A stretch of DNA of 64,000 nucleotides from assembly GCF_000283155.1 (NCBI RefSeq), contig NW_004454267.1:3355054-3419053 (forward strand). Direction: 5' to 3'. Both the position numbers and the translations under genes were made by a program. Position 1 is the first letter of the stretch, and each line of letters begins with the position of its first letter. Below are positions 23,159-35,114 of the stretch, piece after piece. This DNA is from Ceratotherium simum simum (lineage: Eukaryota; Chordata; Mammalia; Perissodactyla; Rhinocerotidae). The notes below the pieces were generated by a model. It did not search any database and was not told the DNA's origin. It worked only from the letters and a program-made list of their open reading frames with translations.

Positions 23159-23469
23159 CCTATGGGAGCTCTTAATATGGTGGGGGATTCACACTGAATT
23201 TGTGGACTGTAGTACTGGAAGCCCTCGTTATACCGCATAAAGTCTATAATTACACGCACATAATTTATGATATTTGGCACTTGTCAAAATGCAATTTTCT
23301 TCCCCTTTTTGTGTAGATAACTAAAAGGCATATAGTCTTCCATGTTTATTTAGTGTATATTAACTCATAGAAAATGGGAGAAGGGCAAATTATCATGTTA
23401 ACAAGATTAGTTTTAAAATGTTTTTATATTTGGAATTGTTTCATTGGTTTTGCTGACAGAATTTCTTCA

Positions 23470-23690
23470 CCCTTTAGAATCCGGAGCCACACAGAGCAGG
23501 ATTCAAATGCCAGCTTTGTCATTTACTCTGCTACTTTGCAACTGTCTTATATTCTCAGGACTTCAGTTTCCTTACATAAAATGGAAATAATAATTTATTT
23601 TTTCGAGCTATTTTAGAACTATTGTAAGGATTAGAGCACATAAAGCACAGACCACAAAGTATGGCACAGTGAGCAGGACAGAGTAGTTTC
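23470..23690 (+). repeat. MIR-like relic
   Basis: gagccacacagagcaggatt and ttaaagg-type tail after taaagcacagaccacaaagt. Confidence 0.4.
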
Positions 23691-24209
23691 TTATTAAAGG
23701 ACAGTAGTATTTGCCCATTTATTTTCCTGTAAATACAAGATATATTGGGATACCTGTTGTAATTGCATTCAGGTGAAAACTGACTTGTGAGATAGATGGA
23801 TATATTATAAAAAAATAATTCATAAATTGCCTAGCAGTAACATTTTGTATCTTATTACCTAGAGTATAGTTCGTTTCCTATCGCTTTTTAAACTTTTTAT
23901 TTTAAAAATCGCAGCCAATGCCTGATTATTTAAGGCTTGATTATCCAGTTATGGACTACTTAGCCCCTTAATTTCTTGCTGTACGATAGAAAAAGCAGAG
24001 AGAATGGAAATGACTTCTGCAGAGACTGAATCATCTTTGTGATTCATGTAGTACCTAGCGCTTAGTATGTCCTAAATTTAAAAAGTAAATCAATTTAATC
24101 ACTTTTTAGTAACTCCAGTTTTAGAAGTCTTGGGTAAGACCAAAGGTAAAAACGAGACTCTTTGAGCTCTGTTATTTTGTTTTTCACTGTCACTATCTCT
24201 AGCCTTTTC

Positions 24210-24432
24210 TTTCTTTTTTTTTTTTTTTTTAAAGATTTTATTTATTTTATTTTTTCCCCCCAAAGCCCCAGTGGATAGTATGTCGTAGCTGCACATCCTT
24301 CTAGTTGCTGTATGCGGGACTCGGCCTCAGGATGAACGGAGAAGTGGTGCCTCGATGCGCACCCAGGATCCGAACCCAGGCCACCAGCATCGCAGCGCGC
24401 GCACTTAACCACCAAGCCACAGGGCCAGCCCG
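24210..24432 (-). mobile_element. ERE SINE, short-tail type
   Basis: tatctctagccttttc duplicated at 24194-24209 and 24433-24448. The tail reads aaagattttatttatt. Confidence 0.95.
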
Positions 24433-24712
24433 TATCTCTAGCCTTTTCACAACTGAGTTTTGACTATGCCAGAGACATTTAATTAAATGCTTAGAATAGT
24501 GTTGAATAGAACACACATTGATTCTTATTCAGGATGATTCAAGTATGACCTTAATTTCTAGAAAAATAAAACTAAGTCCAAAATACTTGGGTGAATTTTG
24601 TGTCCTGTGGGAGAAACAAAAGAAGACAGAGAGAGATAATTCCAGCCTTCAGGGAGTTTACAAACCTGTAAAATCAGATTTAACTTGCATATTAACAACT
24701 GTAGAAAAAAAA

Positions 24713-25003
24713 TTTTTTTTTTAAGGAAGATCAGCCCTGAGCTAATATCCATGCTAATCCTCCTCTTTTTGCTGAGGAAGACCAGCTCTGAACTAACATC
24801 TATTGCCAATCCTCCTCCTTTTTTTTCCCCAAAGCGCCAGTAGATAGTTGTATGTCATAGTTGCACATCCTTCTAGTTGCTGTATGTGGGATGCCGCCTC
24901 AGCATGGCTGGGGAAGCGGTGCATTGGTGCGCGCCCGGGATCTGAACCCGGGCCGCCAGTAGTGGAGCATGCGCACTTAACCACTAAGCCACGGGGCCGG
25001 CCC
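24713..25003 (-). mobile_element. ERE SINE
   Basis: Full length. Flanks tagaaaaaaaatttt and tagagaaatttt. Confidence 0.93.
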
Positions 25004-25419
25004 ATAGAGAAATTTTAAAAGGGAGCAAAAAGGAGAAGGTACAGAACAATACAAATAGTATCCTACCATTTATGTTTTAAAAAACGTACACACACACACC
25101 TATATATATGTGCTGAGTTTTGCACCGACTCTCTGGAAATGTACACCAGTCACTAATAACAATGATTGTTTCTGGTAAAGGGCCATGGAGGACTGGGTGG
25201 TCAGGGGTTGGATGAAGACTCTTGGCTGTATAGCCTTTAATACTATTTCATTTCTTTAAAATCCATGTTCATGTACTACCTCTTAAAAAACTTTCTGCTG
25301 GTAAGGGAGTAAAATGCTTCATTATCATTTCTGAGCTCAAATTCAAACTTCTAAGATGATGTATTTTTTAAGGAGGCTATTTATAATGCAGTGAAATCAT
25401 AATTATACTGATTTGTTGG

Positions 25420-25590
25420 AAAGAGGACTCAAACTCAGGGCTGTCAGATTTTAGTACAGCCTCTGCCACTACCTACCTCTGCGATCTTAAGCAGGTCACT
25501 TATGAGTTTTGTTTGTTTGTTTGTTTTTGGGGGTGGGGGGAGGGAATAGACTAAATGGCCTTTGAGATTCTTAAAGTCAACGGTCAATTA
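25420..25590 (+). repeat. MIR-like relic with (GTTT)n
   Basis: cctctgccactacctacctc, then a gtttgtttgtttgttttt run at about 25508-25526. Confidence 0.45.
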
Positions 25591-25639
25591 TTAGCAGCTG
25601 ATTGGTCTAAATTTATTTATTAGGTCCAAATTTATTGTT

Positions 25640-26290
25640 GCTTAAAAATATTTATTACATTAGATACAACCAAAATGTCCATCAATAGGAAACAAGTTAA
25701 ATTAATTATGATACATCCACTAAATGGAATACTATGTGTTCATACAAAAGAATAAGAAAGCTCTTTAACTGCCAAAGGGGAAAGATCTCCAAGATATATG
25801 TTAAGTAAAAACAGCAAGGTGCTCCTAGATACAGAGATTAGATTGGTGTTACCAGAGGGGAAGTGGGGAGGGAGGAGGGTGAAAGGGGTGACTGGGCACG
25901 TGTGTATGGTGATGGATGGTAATTAGTCTCTGAGTGATGAACATGATGTAATCTAACAAATCAAAATATGATATACACCTGAAATTTTAAAAAAAGCAAG
26001 GTGCTAAACAGTATATAAAGAAACAATGGGAAAAAAACGATATAAGCACTTTATATATATATAAATAAATATATATAATGAATATATTTATATATATATA
26101 TGAATGAAAGAATTTACAAGAAACTAATAACATTTTTAATGTCTACTAGTAGCACTGTGCTGAGGGTTGTACCAAGACTTCACTATGTGCCATTTTATGC
26201 TTTTTGAATTTTGTAATATGGAAATATATTACCTAGTCAAAGATTTAAATTTTAAAAATCTGTTCATCCTATAAAAACATTTCTTTGAAA
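25640..26290 (+). mobile_element. L1 3' fragment, with embedded TA microsatellite
   Basis: aaatgtccatcaataggaaa and ggtgttaccagaggggaag are L1 ORF2/3'UTR landmarks; divergent. Confidence 0.7.
26050..26102. repeat. TA-rich microsatellite
   Basis: Interrupted (TA)n with AATA units, a near-palindromic stretch. Confidence 0.9.
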
Positions 26291-26764
26291 ATGTGGAAAA
26301 AATAAACCAGAAAAGTTTAGTGTCTTTAAAATATATAAACACCTATATTCATTAAGAGATTAAAGCTGTTTCTATTTTTCTTTCAAGGTGACCATCTTCT
26401 TCTACTAGGCATTGTCAGTAGCACCTGAGGTTCACTAATCATGGTTCTTAAGAACCACCTTTATTTACCCAAGATGAAATCCAGTCATACTGGTATTGAT
26501 TAGCCCTTGCAAGATAAAAGGCTTTTCTGTGGGTTCCTGCAAACCCACACACACTCCTCTACAATGTCCTTTGAACTTAATCTAGTCCTTTGTTCCGTAG
26601 TACTTTAAAGTTGATTTTTCTCTAAGTTCCTAAATGTAGTTCTTGAGTTATTAAAACAACTGTGCTTACCTTATGTTGTATAGAGAAGCTCAACTGTCGC
26701 ATATATTTATTACATAAATTTATCAATGTCATATGGCTTATAAATTGCTGGTTTAATACAATTA

Positions 26765-27095
26765 TGCTTTTTTTTAAATTGTGGCAAAATACACATAAAA
26801 TTTAGCATCTTAACCATTTTTAAGTGTATAGTTCAGTAGTGTTAAGCACATTCACATTGTTGTGCAACCAATTTCCAGAACTCCCATCATTTGAAATTCT
26901 ATACTCATTAAACAACTCCCCATTCCCAACTTGCCCTAGCCCCTGGCAACCACCATTCTACTTTCTGTCTCTACGAATTTGATTCTTCAGAAACCTCATA
27001 TAAGTGAAATCATAGAATATTTGTCCTGTTGTGACTGGCTTATTTCACTTAGCATAATGTGTTTCCAATTATTCTTTTTTCCAAGCATCTGCAAT
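26765..27095 (-). mobile_element. Old L1 3' fragment, antisense
   Basis: Shows tttaagtgtatagttcagta and accaccattctactttctgt, the antisense L1M pattern. Confidence 0.65.
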
Positions 27096-27099
27096 GCAT

Positions 27100-28150
27100 A
27101 AAGTCTTCCAGCTTGAGTTAATGTTTAATAATTACAAATATAGAAAGACTGAAGCATAGGACAGAAAAGGGGAAGAAATACAAAAACAGCTAAAATTTTT
27201 AGAAGTTTCAATCCAAAGTATTACACCACCTAAAAATGTACTTTTACCTATAATTGGAAATTTCAAAAGGAAACTATCCCTGTATATATATTAGAGCATT
27301 CGTACATAAATGATCCACCGACAAAAGAAAGAACATGAGAGGAGCACAGTCCCAAAAGAATTTTATTTGATTATCATTAAAATACACAATCAAATCAGAT
27401 TTTAAATCCTTGGGAAAAAGGGAAACTCATATGTTACTTAAATCAAATAAACATATAAATATAAATTGTAGTATGTTATAATGTATTGATTGTGTTGACC
27501 TTTCTGATAGCTAATGAGGTTACAAAGTATCCTTAAATACAAGGAGTTGCATTTTTCAACTTCCATTCTTGTGGGAATTGTACTTACATCTTCACCCAGA
27601 GTATTAGAGACATTATTTTCCATTTGGAATGCTTTCACATGAGAAGTCTATTTAAAAAACCAACTTATTCTAAAACAAAGTTCATTGGAATTGCATAGTT
27701 TATTATGGCTTGCAATGCTGGCAATAAATAACTATTATCTGAAGCTGAAAGCCTCTCCTCAACACTGAAACACATATACTTGGCAGAGGCAGTCTAGTAA
27801 GTCTGCTGGTCTGAAAACAGTCAGGACTCCAGATGGAGGTTTCCCAAATGAGATTAAGGTAAGTATTTGTGCTTTTATAAAGTTGGCACTTAAATCTGCA
27901 GAAACGCTGGTGAGTTCTGGAAAGAAAAAAGCAATTTTTATTAGAGATATTAATAAACAATGAGTGCAACAAAAAAATTAGACTTGTTGATTTTCATTCT
28001 TTCTCTGGGAGTAAAGGTTTAAATAGAGAAGTAACCCATAGACTGATCTGGAGTATTACAGCTCAAGTTACAATTAGCAGACTTAAGAAAATGGCTCATT
28101 AATAACTTTAACTTGGAAAGAAAGCTTATAATATACACCTTAAAACAAAT
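27100..28150. other. Intergenic, nothing assigned
   Basis: AT-rich, no gene-like signal. Minus frames at 27438 and 27703 lack family or splice support. Confidence 0.5.
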
Positions 28151-28164
28151 TATACATCAATTGT

Positions 28165-28370
28165 ACAACAATTCCAGCTCCTCCATCTCTGTGACATTGC
28201 GAAAATTACTTAACCTCTCTATCAAATCTACCTTCCTTGAGGTGGAGATAATAATAGTGCCTACCTCTGATTGTTGTGATGAATGAGATAATGCCTGTAA
28301 ATTACTTAGTACAGTGTGTAGTGTATTATAAACACCCAATAAATGTTAGCTATTATTATTAATAAATGCC
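28165..28370 (+). repeat. MIR-like relic
   Basis: attacttaacctctctatca and gaatgagataatgcctgtaa. Confidence 0.65.
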
Positions 28371-28559
28371 CCGTGTGTGTTAATTCAAAGATGATACAAA
28401 ATGGGAATAGAAAGATGAATAAAACAAAGATGAGTAAGATCCTCACAGTCTAGTGGAGAAGATACCATTCCTCTGTAAGAGGTAACGAGCCATCTGAGGA
28501 TCAAAACAAGATTTTTTTTTTTAAGCACCTCATGAACTACACAGCAATTTTTTATTATT

Positions 28560-29550
28560 CTAGAGTTTCTAAACCTTACACGTTTTGGGCTGGTTAACTG
28601 CGTTGTGAGGAGCTGGCCTGTGCATTGTAGCACCTCTACCCACTAGATTGCCAATAGCAACCCTCCCTCCTCTGCAGTTTTGTATTGCTGTGGGCTATCA
28701 CTGCGAGCCTCAAAGACCAAGCCTGAGCATCAGTTTCCACCCCAGCTCCTCCTGGAGCTCCCAGAGCCTGCCTGTCTGGCCAGAGGTTTGCTCAGGGCCT
28801 GAGCATTACCACCTACACATTGGAGACTCCGCTGTTGGCAAATGGCAGACACCAAACAGTGGAATCAGAATCCAGGAGTCAGAGACTCGGCAAATCACCT
28901 CTCCTCAGGCCAACAGACCAAGATGAGATGGGCAGGTTCTCTGAGAACAGAGAACGGCCCCCTCAGATCTGGCTGTCACTGGGGCAGAGTGAAATATACC
29001 ATGTTGGCCTGACCGGCCAGACCCCTCTCCATTTCCTTTGGGCCAGTTGCTCTTCGTCAGGTGAATGACTCAACTGGAGTCAAAGCAACTGTACAGCCTA
29101 AAAGCAAACAGGGAGAGCAGGAGTTTCCTCTCTTGTTATATAAGCACCCACATAATATCCTTGATTTTGTCTTTTGGCCCACAGAGCCTAAAATATTTAC
29201 TAGCTGGGCCTTTATAGAAAAAAATTATCAACCTCTATTTTACATAAGTACTTATCCTACCTTCAATATAGAGAAATGGGTCACAACATTTGGTTTTTAT
29301 TCTACCTGATGTCATCTTTGTAGCAAAAAAATGTTATGTACAAGTAAATAAACACTTGAAAGTGTTTTCCAAGATGAATACCCATCGAGCCTACCCTTGG
29401 GTTAGAAACCGTTGCTAACGTCTAAGAGGTCTGTTTTCAGCTTAGAACTAACTGGGAGAGACCTTAGCAATTATTCTCTAATTATTGGCCTATTGCCATT
29501 ACTTTATAACAGAGCCCACAGGTAGAATTATGAACACAGCTTACCCTGCT
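28560..29550. other. Intergenic, GC-richer patch
   Basis: 28640-29070 is GC-rich for the region, with open frames of 82-92 codons on the plus strand. No splice or family support; left unassigned. Confidence 0.4.
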
Positions 29551-29559
29551 TAAAAAGCC

Positions 29560-30000
29560 TTCAAAGGTTTCTCTCTCATTCTCATTCTCTCTCTCTCCAA
29601 CCTCTGAGTCCCAAGCACCCTTGCTGATAACATCAGATTACCCTTTCCCAAATGTATCCTCAACAAGCCATGGATTGTTATACCTCTGTGCCTTTTAGTT
29701 GATGCTTTTGCCTTTGCGTGGAATTTTCTTCCTATCTTCTTCACCCAATGAACACCTACTTTAGGATCCAATTCAAAATCCCTCATCCAGCCCACACCTG
29801 TATTCTGAAAGCACTTTGACTAGAGATCTGTTATATCATTCTGTGTTAGTTATTCTTACGTCTGTTTCCCTTGATAAAGCGTGAGTGCTTAGAGAGAAGG
29901 GGCATCTTATTTACCTCTGAATCCCCACTGCTGAACATAATGCCTGCCACTTGCTACAAATTCAATAAATGTCTGGTCAATGATTTAATTATTTGAAGGG
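29560..30000 (+). repeat. L2-like LINE 3' relic
   Basis: ttgcgtggaattttcttcct, gaatccccactgctgaacat and ttcaataaatgtctggtcaa. Confidence 0.6.
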
Positions 30001-31640
30001 TACTGCATGGTTCTCCCTGTCCAAAAATAATTCTTTCACTAAAAATTATTAGGTAGGTACCAGCCTACCCTTTCTCTTTCCTTGTCTAAAATTTTCTCCT
30101 CTTTAGAGTCATTCCTTTGAGTTAGAGAACAAAGTCCATAAGCTTTCTGATGGCGATATCTGCACACTTTCACCTTTATATGTGTTCACCATTATTCCTG
30201 GCACTTAGTGCTCAAGTCTCCTTCAATAATTACATGGAGAATTATTTCAATCATAGAAATTACCTGAAAGAACAGAATTAATGGGAAAAAAATTAATGAT
30301 TTTTTTCAGTAATACTAAATCCTTTCCTTCTGCAATTATGATGGTTTGTTAGTGTTTCGCTCTTGTTTTTAAGAGAAATAAACATAAATTGCTGAATGTA
30401 TTTTATTTTAGAATCCAAGTGTCCAAACTGTACAAAACCAAAAGAGCCAAAATGCTTTACCCCTATAGATTATCTGTAGAATATGTACGTATGTATACAC
30501 CTAGAAAGAGAGTGTATACACATTCTCTTAAAGGAGAGTTGGAGAAAATTATAAGGGAATTAAGAGTTTGACTTCCACCTAATGATTCAGTTGTATCCCA
30601 CACTGGAAATGAAACCAACCAATGTGAAATAAGGATGAACACCTTCTTGGATAGTATGTTAGCAGTATTTAAACAACAAGGAGCATAACATAACCTCCAA
30701 AGTATTGCTCTGCCCCATAATCTTTTCCCTCTCCCCTCAAAGAGCAGGAACTTATGCAACAGGATTAGAAAGAAAGACCAGGAAATTGATCCTCAGCACT
30801 TTATACTATTATGACATATTATGACAGCACCTAACCCATGGAGAAGCAGGGTCTCCAATTCTGACCTTCACATGACCTTTTGTACCATTCTAATTGACAA
30901 GGGGTTGGGGAGTTAAGTGGAATACATCCTTAATAGCCTTAACCATAAGGTTCATCAAACAGGTTAGCACAAAGGGTTTTCTGATTTAGTGGAAAGTTCG
31001 ACTGCCATTTATTTAGTACAAATAACCAAATGTTTTCCGAACTTCAGAATTGTTCTAAGTTTCACTATACAAAATACCTTTAAGTTGACTCATGTAAAGT
31101 GTTTTTTTCCTTAAATAAATGTATTTCAAAAAGCAACCATCACCGTTGTAAATAGAAAAGCTAGTATTACTGGTCATAAATAGAAGTTATCCATTAAAAT
31201 ATCTCTGTTAACACAAATGGTATTAAATCCTAGCTGGAGGCAGCTGTTGCCTACCAAAACCTTAGAGAGGTGTTAGAGATCACCAACCCCAAACTAAGGG
31301 CATTCTCCTTGATATAATCAAAAAGATTGAATAAGAAGTGAAAAGGGAATAACTTTCCCACTAGAGGGCTCATTGCTATTTAATGCTGTGTCCCCGTACC
31401 ACCTAAAATCATCTTGTTTCAGAGATGCTGCAGAGTCTCCCTCCCTCCCCACCTTAGAGCTCCTGAAGGAATGTAATTACCACCTCTCCCTGCTAAGCCT
31501 AAATAAAAGAACCCATCTCACTGTCTGGTGGAGGAGGTAAAACCTTAACAGCACTCACCCACTCGGAGCACTAGGTTTCAAAACCTACCAAAGTTCAAAA
31601 GATCTAATCCCTGAAGGAAAAGGCCACTTCACCTCCACTA
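30000..31640. other. Intergenic / likely 3' flank of the TMEM238-like gene
   Basis: No repeat recognised. Includes candidate poly(A) signals for the upstream minus-strand gene at 31379-31384 and 31008-31013 (complement). Confidence 0.4.
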
Positions 31641-31778
31641 ACTTAATTTTTTTGAACAGAAGGGGTGGAGGAAACCACCAGAACAGAGACCCGGAAACCG
31701 TTAAGGAATATTCCTCCAAAGGCACTTACTTGGCAGAGGCCTGAGCAGCCACTCGGACGGTTGGGGTCTGGTTCTGTG

Positions 31779-33227
31779 CTAGAGAGCAGGACTTTTCTTC
31801 TCCGAGGCTGGGGCGGGTGCACTCTCGGAGGGTACTGACTGCTGGGCCTGAGTGGCTGGAGCTGGGGGCTCAGGGAGTGGGGACGCAGTGTCAAGGAGAT
31901 CCCGACTTAGCTCCTGGCCCGCTGGTGGCGGAGTCTCGAAAGCCTGAGCAACTGGCTGCTTACGAAATTCCTCTGTAGATGCAGCCTGGCCTGGAGCAAT
32001 CTCTTGGACCAAAGAGCTGCTGTGGGGGGCCTGCTGGGTGGGATATAGAGCCTGCAAGTCCCAGACAGCAGGAGCGGCCCACAGGTCCATAGGTTGGGTC
32101 TGAAAAGGCTGAGCTGGCAGAAGCTGGATCAGAGGGAGTGGGGTGGCCCCAGCCTGGGCTTGGGAAGCCTGTACAGGCTGAGTTTGAGAGTCCCAAGAAA
32201 CATTCTGGAGCTGGCTCTGGGAGGCTAGTGGGACTGGGAGGCGGCTCTGTGCAGGTGGAGGCACCAGTGGGTGGCTCTGAGAGGCCACAGGCACCAGAGT
32301 CTGACTCGTAGAGGACAAGGGGACAGCAGATAGGCTCTGGGAGGCAAGGATGAGTGGAAGCTGACTGGTAGAGGCCAAGGGAACAGCAGGCTGGCTTGCA
32401 GAGGCAAGAGTGACTGGAGGCTGGCTCACAGAGGCCCAGGAAAGGACGGAATGGCTCTTCGAAGTAAGAATAGCCAGAGGCTGGCAAGTAGAGGCCAAGG
32501 GAACTACGGGCAGGCTCTCTGACGGGAGGATGGCTGGAGGCGGAGCCTGGTCCAGAGGAGACAGAGAGAACTCAGGCTGCACCAGACGCGCAGATGGTCG
32601 TTTAACAAATCTTGGCAGCCCAGCCTCGGGGTCCAGAGGACCAGCATCAGGCCCTGGGGGGCGAACTGCCTCGGAACTTGCGACAGTTTCAGCTTTGGGG
32701 CCCAGATCCCCTCTGCAAACATCCTGGGCGCCGCCGCTCTCCTGGACACTTCTCATTCCGTCTTTGTCCTGGGCCTCCTTTTCCAGCTGTCTTTCCACCT
32801 GGTCCGTGACGGTCATACTCAGAGAAGCCGTCCTCTGAACGACCCTCCTGGGGCGCCGCCGCCGCCGGATCCGCAGAAGGGTGGTGGAGACGCTGCAGAC
32901 GGTGAAGGATAGGCGGTGGCCCACGCCCTGGCTGAGGGCTTCCACCACGGTGGAGGAGGGCACGGGGAAGGGCCTCTTCAGGGCGTCCTCGGCGCTCAGC
33001 TCGATGTTGCCGGTGTACCAGAAGACCCACCAGAGGAGGCTGAAGAAGATGATGATGGAACCCAGGTAGAGCAGCAGGTCGTAGAACAGCAGGTCAGCGA
33101 AGACCCCGGTGAACAGCACTGTCAGGCCCACCGTGTCGAAGACCACGCCCAGCCAAAAGAAATGCCGGCAACGGCCCAGGCGCGTCCACCTCCTGGTCCC
33201 ATCGGAGGAGTTTCTTGAAAGCTCCAT
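31779..33227 (-). CDS. TMEM238-like membrane protein with decapeptide-repeat tail (482 aa, single exon)
   Basis: Uninterrupted frame of 482 codons plus TAG. The first ATG is at 33227-33225 (MELSRNSSDG); the frame extends upstream only to a TTG at 33320, so this ATG is the start. Residues 17-76 resemble TMEM238/TMEM238L: LGRCRHFFWLGVVFDTVGL, two predicted membrane helices (about 22-46 and 51-71), then WYTGNIE just after helix 2. A run RIRRRRRPRR (119-128) suggests a cytosolic juxtamembrane segment. The rest is Pro/Ser/Gln-rich and probably disordered, with ten 10-residue repeats at 241-340. TMEM238 proteins are short, so the roughly 400-residue tail is unusual. The start lies in a CpG island. 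Downstream, ATTAAA (complement of 31379-31384) and AATAAA (complement of 31008-31013) are possible poly(A) signals, and a GTAAGT after the stop could begin a 3'UTR intron. Function unknown. Confidence 0.85.
   Translation of the reverse strand: MELSRNSSDGTRRWTRLGRCRHFFWLGVVFDTVGLTVLFTGVFADLLFYDLLLYLGSIIIFFSLLWWVFWYTGNIELSAEDALKRPFPVPSSTVVEALSQGVGHRLSFTVCSVSTTLLRIRRRRRPRRVVQRTASLSMTVTDQVERQLEKEAQDKDGMRSVQESGGAQDVCRGDLGPKAETVASSEAVRPPGPDAGPLDPEAGLPRFVKRPSARLVQPEFSLSPLDQAPPPAILPSESLPVVPLASTCQPLAILTSKSHSVLSWASVSQPPVTLASASQPAVPLASTSQLPLILASQSLSAVPLSSTSQTLVPVASQSHPLVPPPAQSRLPVPLASQSQLQNVSWDSQTQPVQASQAQAGATPLPLIQLLPAQPFQTQPMDLWAAPAVWDLQALYPTQQAPHSSSLVQEIAPGQAASTEEFRKQPVAQAFETPPPAGQELSRDLLDTASPLPEPPAPATQAQQSVPSESAPAPASEKKSPAL
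32208..32507 (-). repeat. Ten 30-bp coding repeats (decapeptide units)
   Basis: Residues 241-340 divide exactly into ten 10-residue units, consensus about [VLP]VPLAS[TQ]SQP (for example AVPLASTSQL, PVPLASQSQL). A weaker unit precedes them (residues 231-240). No unit breaks the frame. The periodicity also keeps an alternative frame open over this stretch. Confidence 0.9.
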
Positions 33228-33421
33228 GAGCTCCCACGGTCGCCGCCGCCAGGTCCGCAAAGGCAACCAGGCGGGCGGCGCTGCCACAGGCCGGCTGTGG
33301 CCGCTGCGTCCCCATGGCAACGCCTGGGGGCGGGGGGTGAGCCGCGCAGGGGGCGGGGCCAGAGGGCGGGAAAGCCGGGCCGCCTCTCACCTGAGGGGAA
33401 AAGGGCTCCGCCCAGGAGAGG

Positions 33422-33431
33422 GCGCATGCGC
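33422..33431. promoter_or_regulatory. NRF1-type site GCGCATGCGC
   Basis: Perfect palindrome about 195 bp upstream of the TMEM238-like ATG. Confidence 0.6.
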
Positions 33432-33464
33432 GGTACGCCCCGTCGCCCTCGGGGCCGCGTTCTC

Positions 33465-33473
33465 CGCATGCGC
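33465..33473. promoter_or_regulatory. Second NRF1-type site CGCATGCGC
   Basis: Lies 34 bp beyond the first; paired NRF1 sites are common in TATA-less CpG promoters. Confidence 0.55.
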
Positions 33474-33699
33474 GGTGTCTCTTCTCGGTGTGTCACTCGT
33501 GTTCTCCCGCTACACGCAGCTTGGGGCGCTGGGGCGCTGCGTGTGGAGAATTTACTTCTCAGGAGTGTGGTCTGTGTCCCCGCCACCTGGGAGGGAAATA
33601 TCTACATTCCTCACCCCGCGCCTGCGCTTCCAAAGTGAGGGGGAGATCTGAAGGAGAGCGAAGGGCCGGGACCCTCTTCTAGTAACTTCCTCCTGTCCG

Positions 33700-34440
33700 C
33701 TAGGAGTACAGCGTGGCCTCAGGTGCTGCCACTTTCTGTGGAGTTAATGGTTTTCCTTTGTTTGGGTGAAGAAGTGGCTAGATTAGGGTGTCTTGGTAGA
33801 CAGCTGTTAAGTTCAATCTTATTTGCTCCGTGGTGACTGGCCCGTCACATACTTGAGCTGGCTGACAGCACACCTGCAGGTGAATTCTCTGAGGGTTTGC
33901 CCGCCCTCTCCAGTTTCTTGCCCTTTACCGTTTTTGTTGTCTTGTCTGCCCAGACCCTTGGGAATACTTAAATGATTCCTTTCCCCAGTATTCCCAACAG
34001 AGTAAGATAGGAAAACTGTGTCAAAAATAGAAAAACTGGAACCTAAAAACTACCATAGCTTAAAAATAGCTCATTTCAAGTTTGAGAATACGTCATGAGA
34101 AAATTAAAATAAGTTTGTATTAATGAAAAGTCACAGCCAACTGGTTCCTCAATGGCTAAAGATGGAATTTTTTTGAATAACTTTCTTGTTTTAGATTAGA
34201 TTTAGAGTTACAGAAAAGTTGTGAAAATAATATAGAGAGTTCCTCTATACCCCAAACGCCCAGTATCCTTCCTTCGTTTTTTTAAATGCGTTACAAAGCT
34301 CCTTACTTCTTTTTATAGGGGTTTCTACAAGTTTAGGAAGCAGTGTTGCGTGACCTTGAACCAATCAGTAAGACTAATTCTGAACCCAGGTTCCCCTGAA
34401 GTAGGCTAAGGGGACCTGATGCCGTAAGATAGTCCAGCTT
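33700..34440. other. Intergenic, nothing assigned
   Basis: AT-rich flank beyond the CpG island. No supported frame. Confidence 0.5.
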
Positions 34441-34642
34441 TGGGCGGGCCTGTGGCTTAGCGGTTAAGTGCCCGTGCTCCGCTGCTGGCGGCCCGGGTTT
34501 GGATCCCGGGCGTGCACTGATGCACCGCTTCTCCAGCCATGCTGAGGCCGTGTCCCACGTACAGCAACTAGAAGGATGTGCAACTATGACATATAACTAT
34601 CTACTGGGGCTTTGGGGGAAAAAAATAAATTAATTAATTAAA
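34441..34642 (+). mobile_element. ERE SINE
   Basis: aagatagtccagctt at 34426-34440 and aagatagtccatctt at 34643-34657. The tail is (TAAT)n. Confidence 0.95.
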
Positions 34643-35114
34643 AAGATAGTCCATCTTCCTACAATGTCAATTTTCCCTGGTAGTAAGTACTTTAAAACAT
34701 TAATATTGCAAAAACAGACATGTATTATGGAATAGAACGTAAAATGAGAAAGCATGAGTTTTGGGCTAAATACCCAAGATAGAAGTTTATTCCCTCTGGG
34801 CTATTCAGGAATATCAATATGCCAGAGTGTACACGAAGTCTCGGTGTATAATATGGTACACCTTCCAGGAACCTTAGTTTCTTAGTGGTAAGAAACTTGC
34901 AAAATTTCAATATAAAATATTTACTTTTACTTTCTTATACATTTATATAATTTGCTATATTTTCATATATCAAAATAAGTATGGGGATATTATGGAGGAG
35001 GATAGAAAATCCATATACATTTAATATAATAGGAGACAGCTTTGTACTGTATCTAGGGTAGGGGCTTACTTCCTTTTGACATTAGGGATACTTGGTTAGA
35101 AAATTTTTGTTGAG

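Larger units (their letters stand above)
32680..33660 (-). promoter_or_regulatory. CpG island at the 5' end of the TMEM238-like gene
   Basis: Dense CpG and GC over the first coding third and the 5' flank. Two GCATGCGC sites (33422-33431, 33465-33473) match the NRF1 consensus. The plus-strand frames here are shadows, but a divergent transcript from the same island is possible. Confidence 0.75.

Noticed and set aside
28648..29068. Overlapping plus frames in a GC-richer patch
   Set aside because: No acceptable splice pair, domain or repeat signature; composition alone explains the open frames.
31960..32487. 175-codon alternative minus frame rich in Cys, Pro and Ser
   Set aside because: Open only because the 30-bp coding repeats preserve frame; a shadow of the TMEM238-like gene.
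33228..33320. 31-residue N-terminal extension of the TMEM238-like protein
   Set aside because: It begins with TTG, not ATG. The first in-frame ATG gives a start that fits the family better.
33109..33651. 180-codon plus-strand frame in the CpG island
   Set aside because: GC-rich chance frame opposite the TMEM238-like start. No family features.
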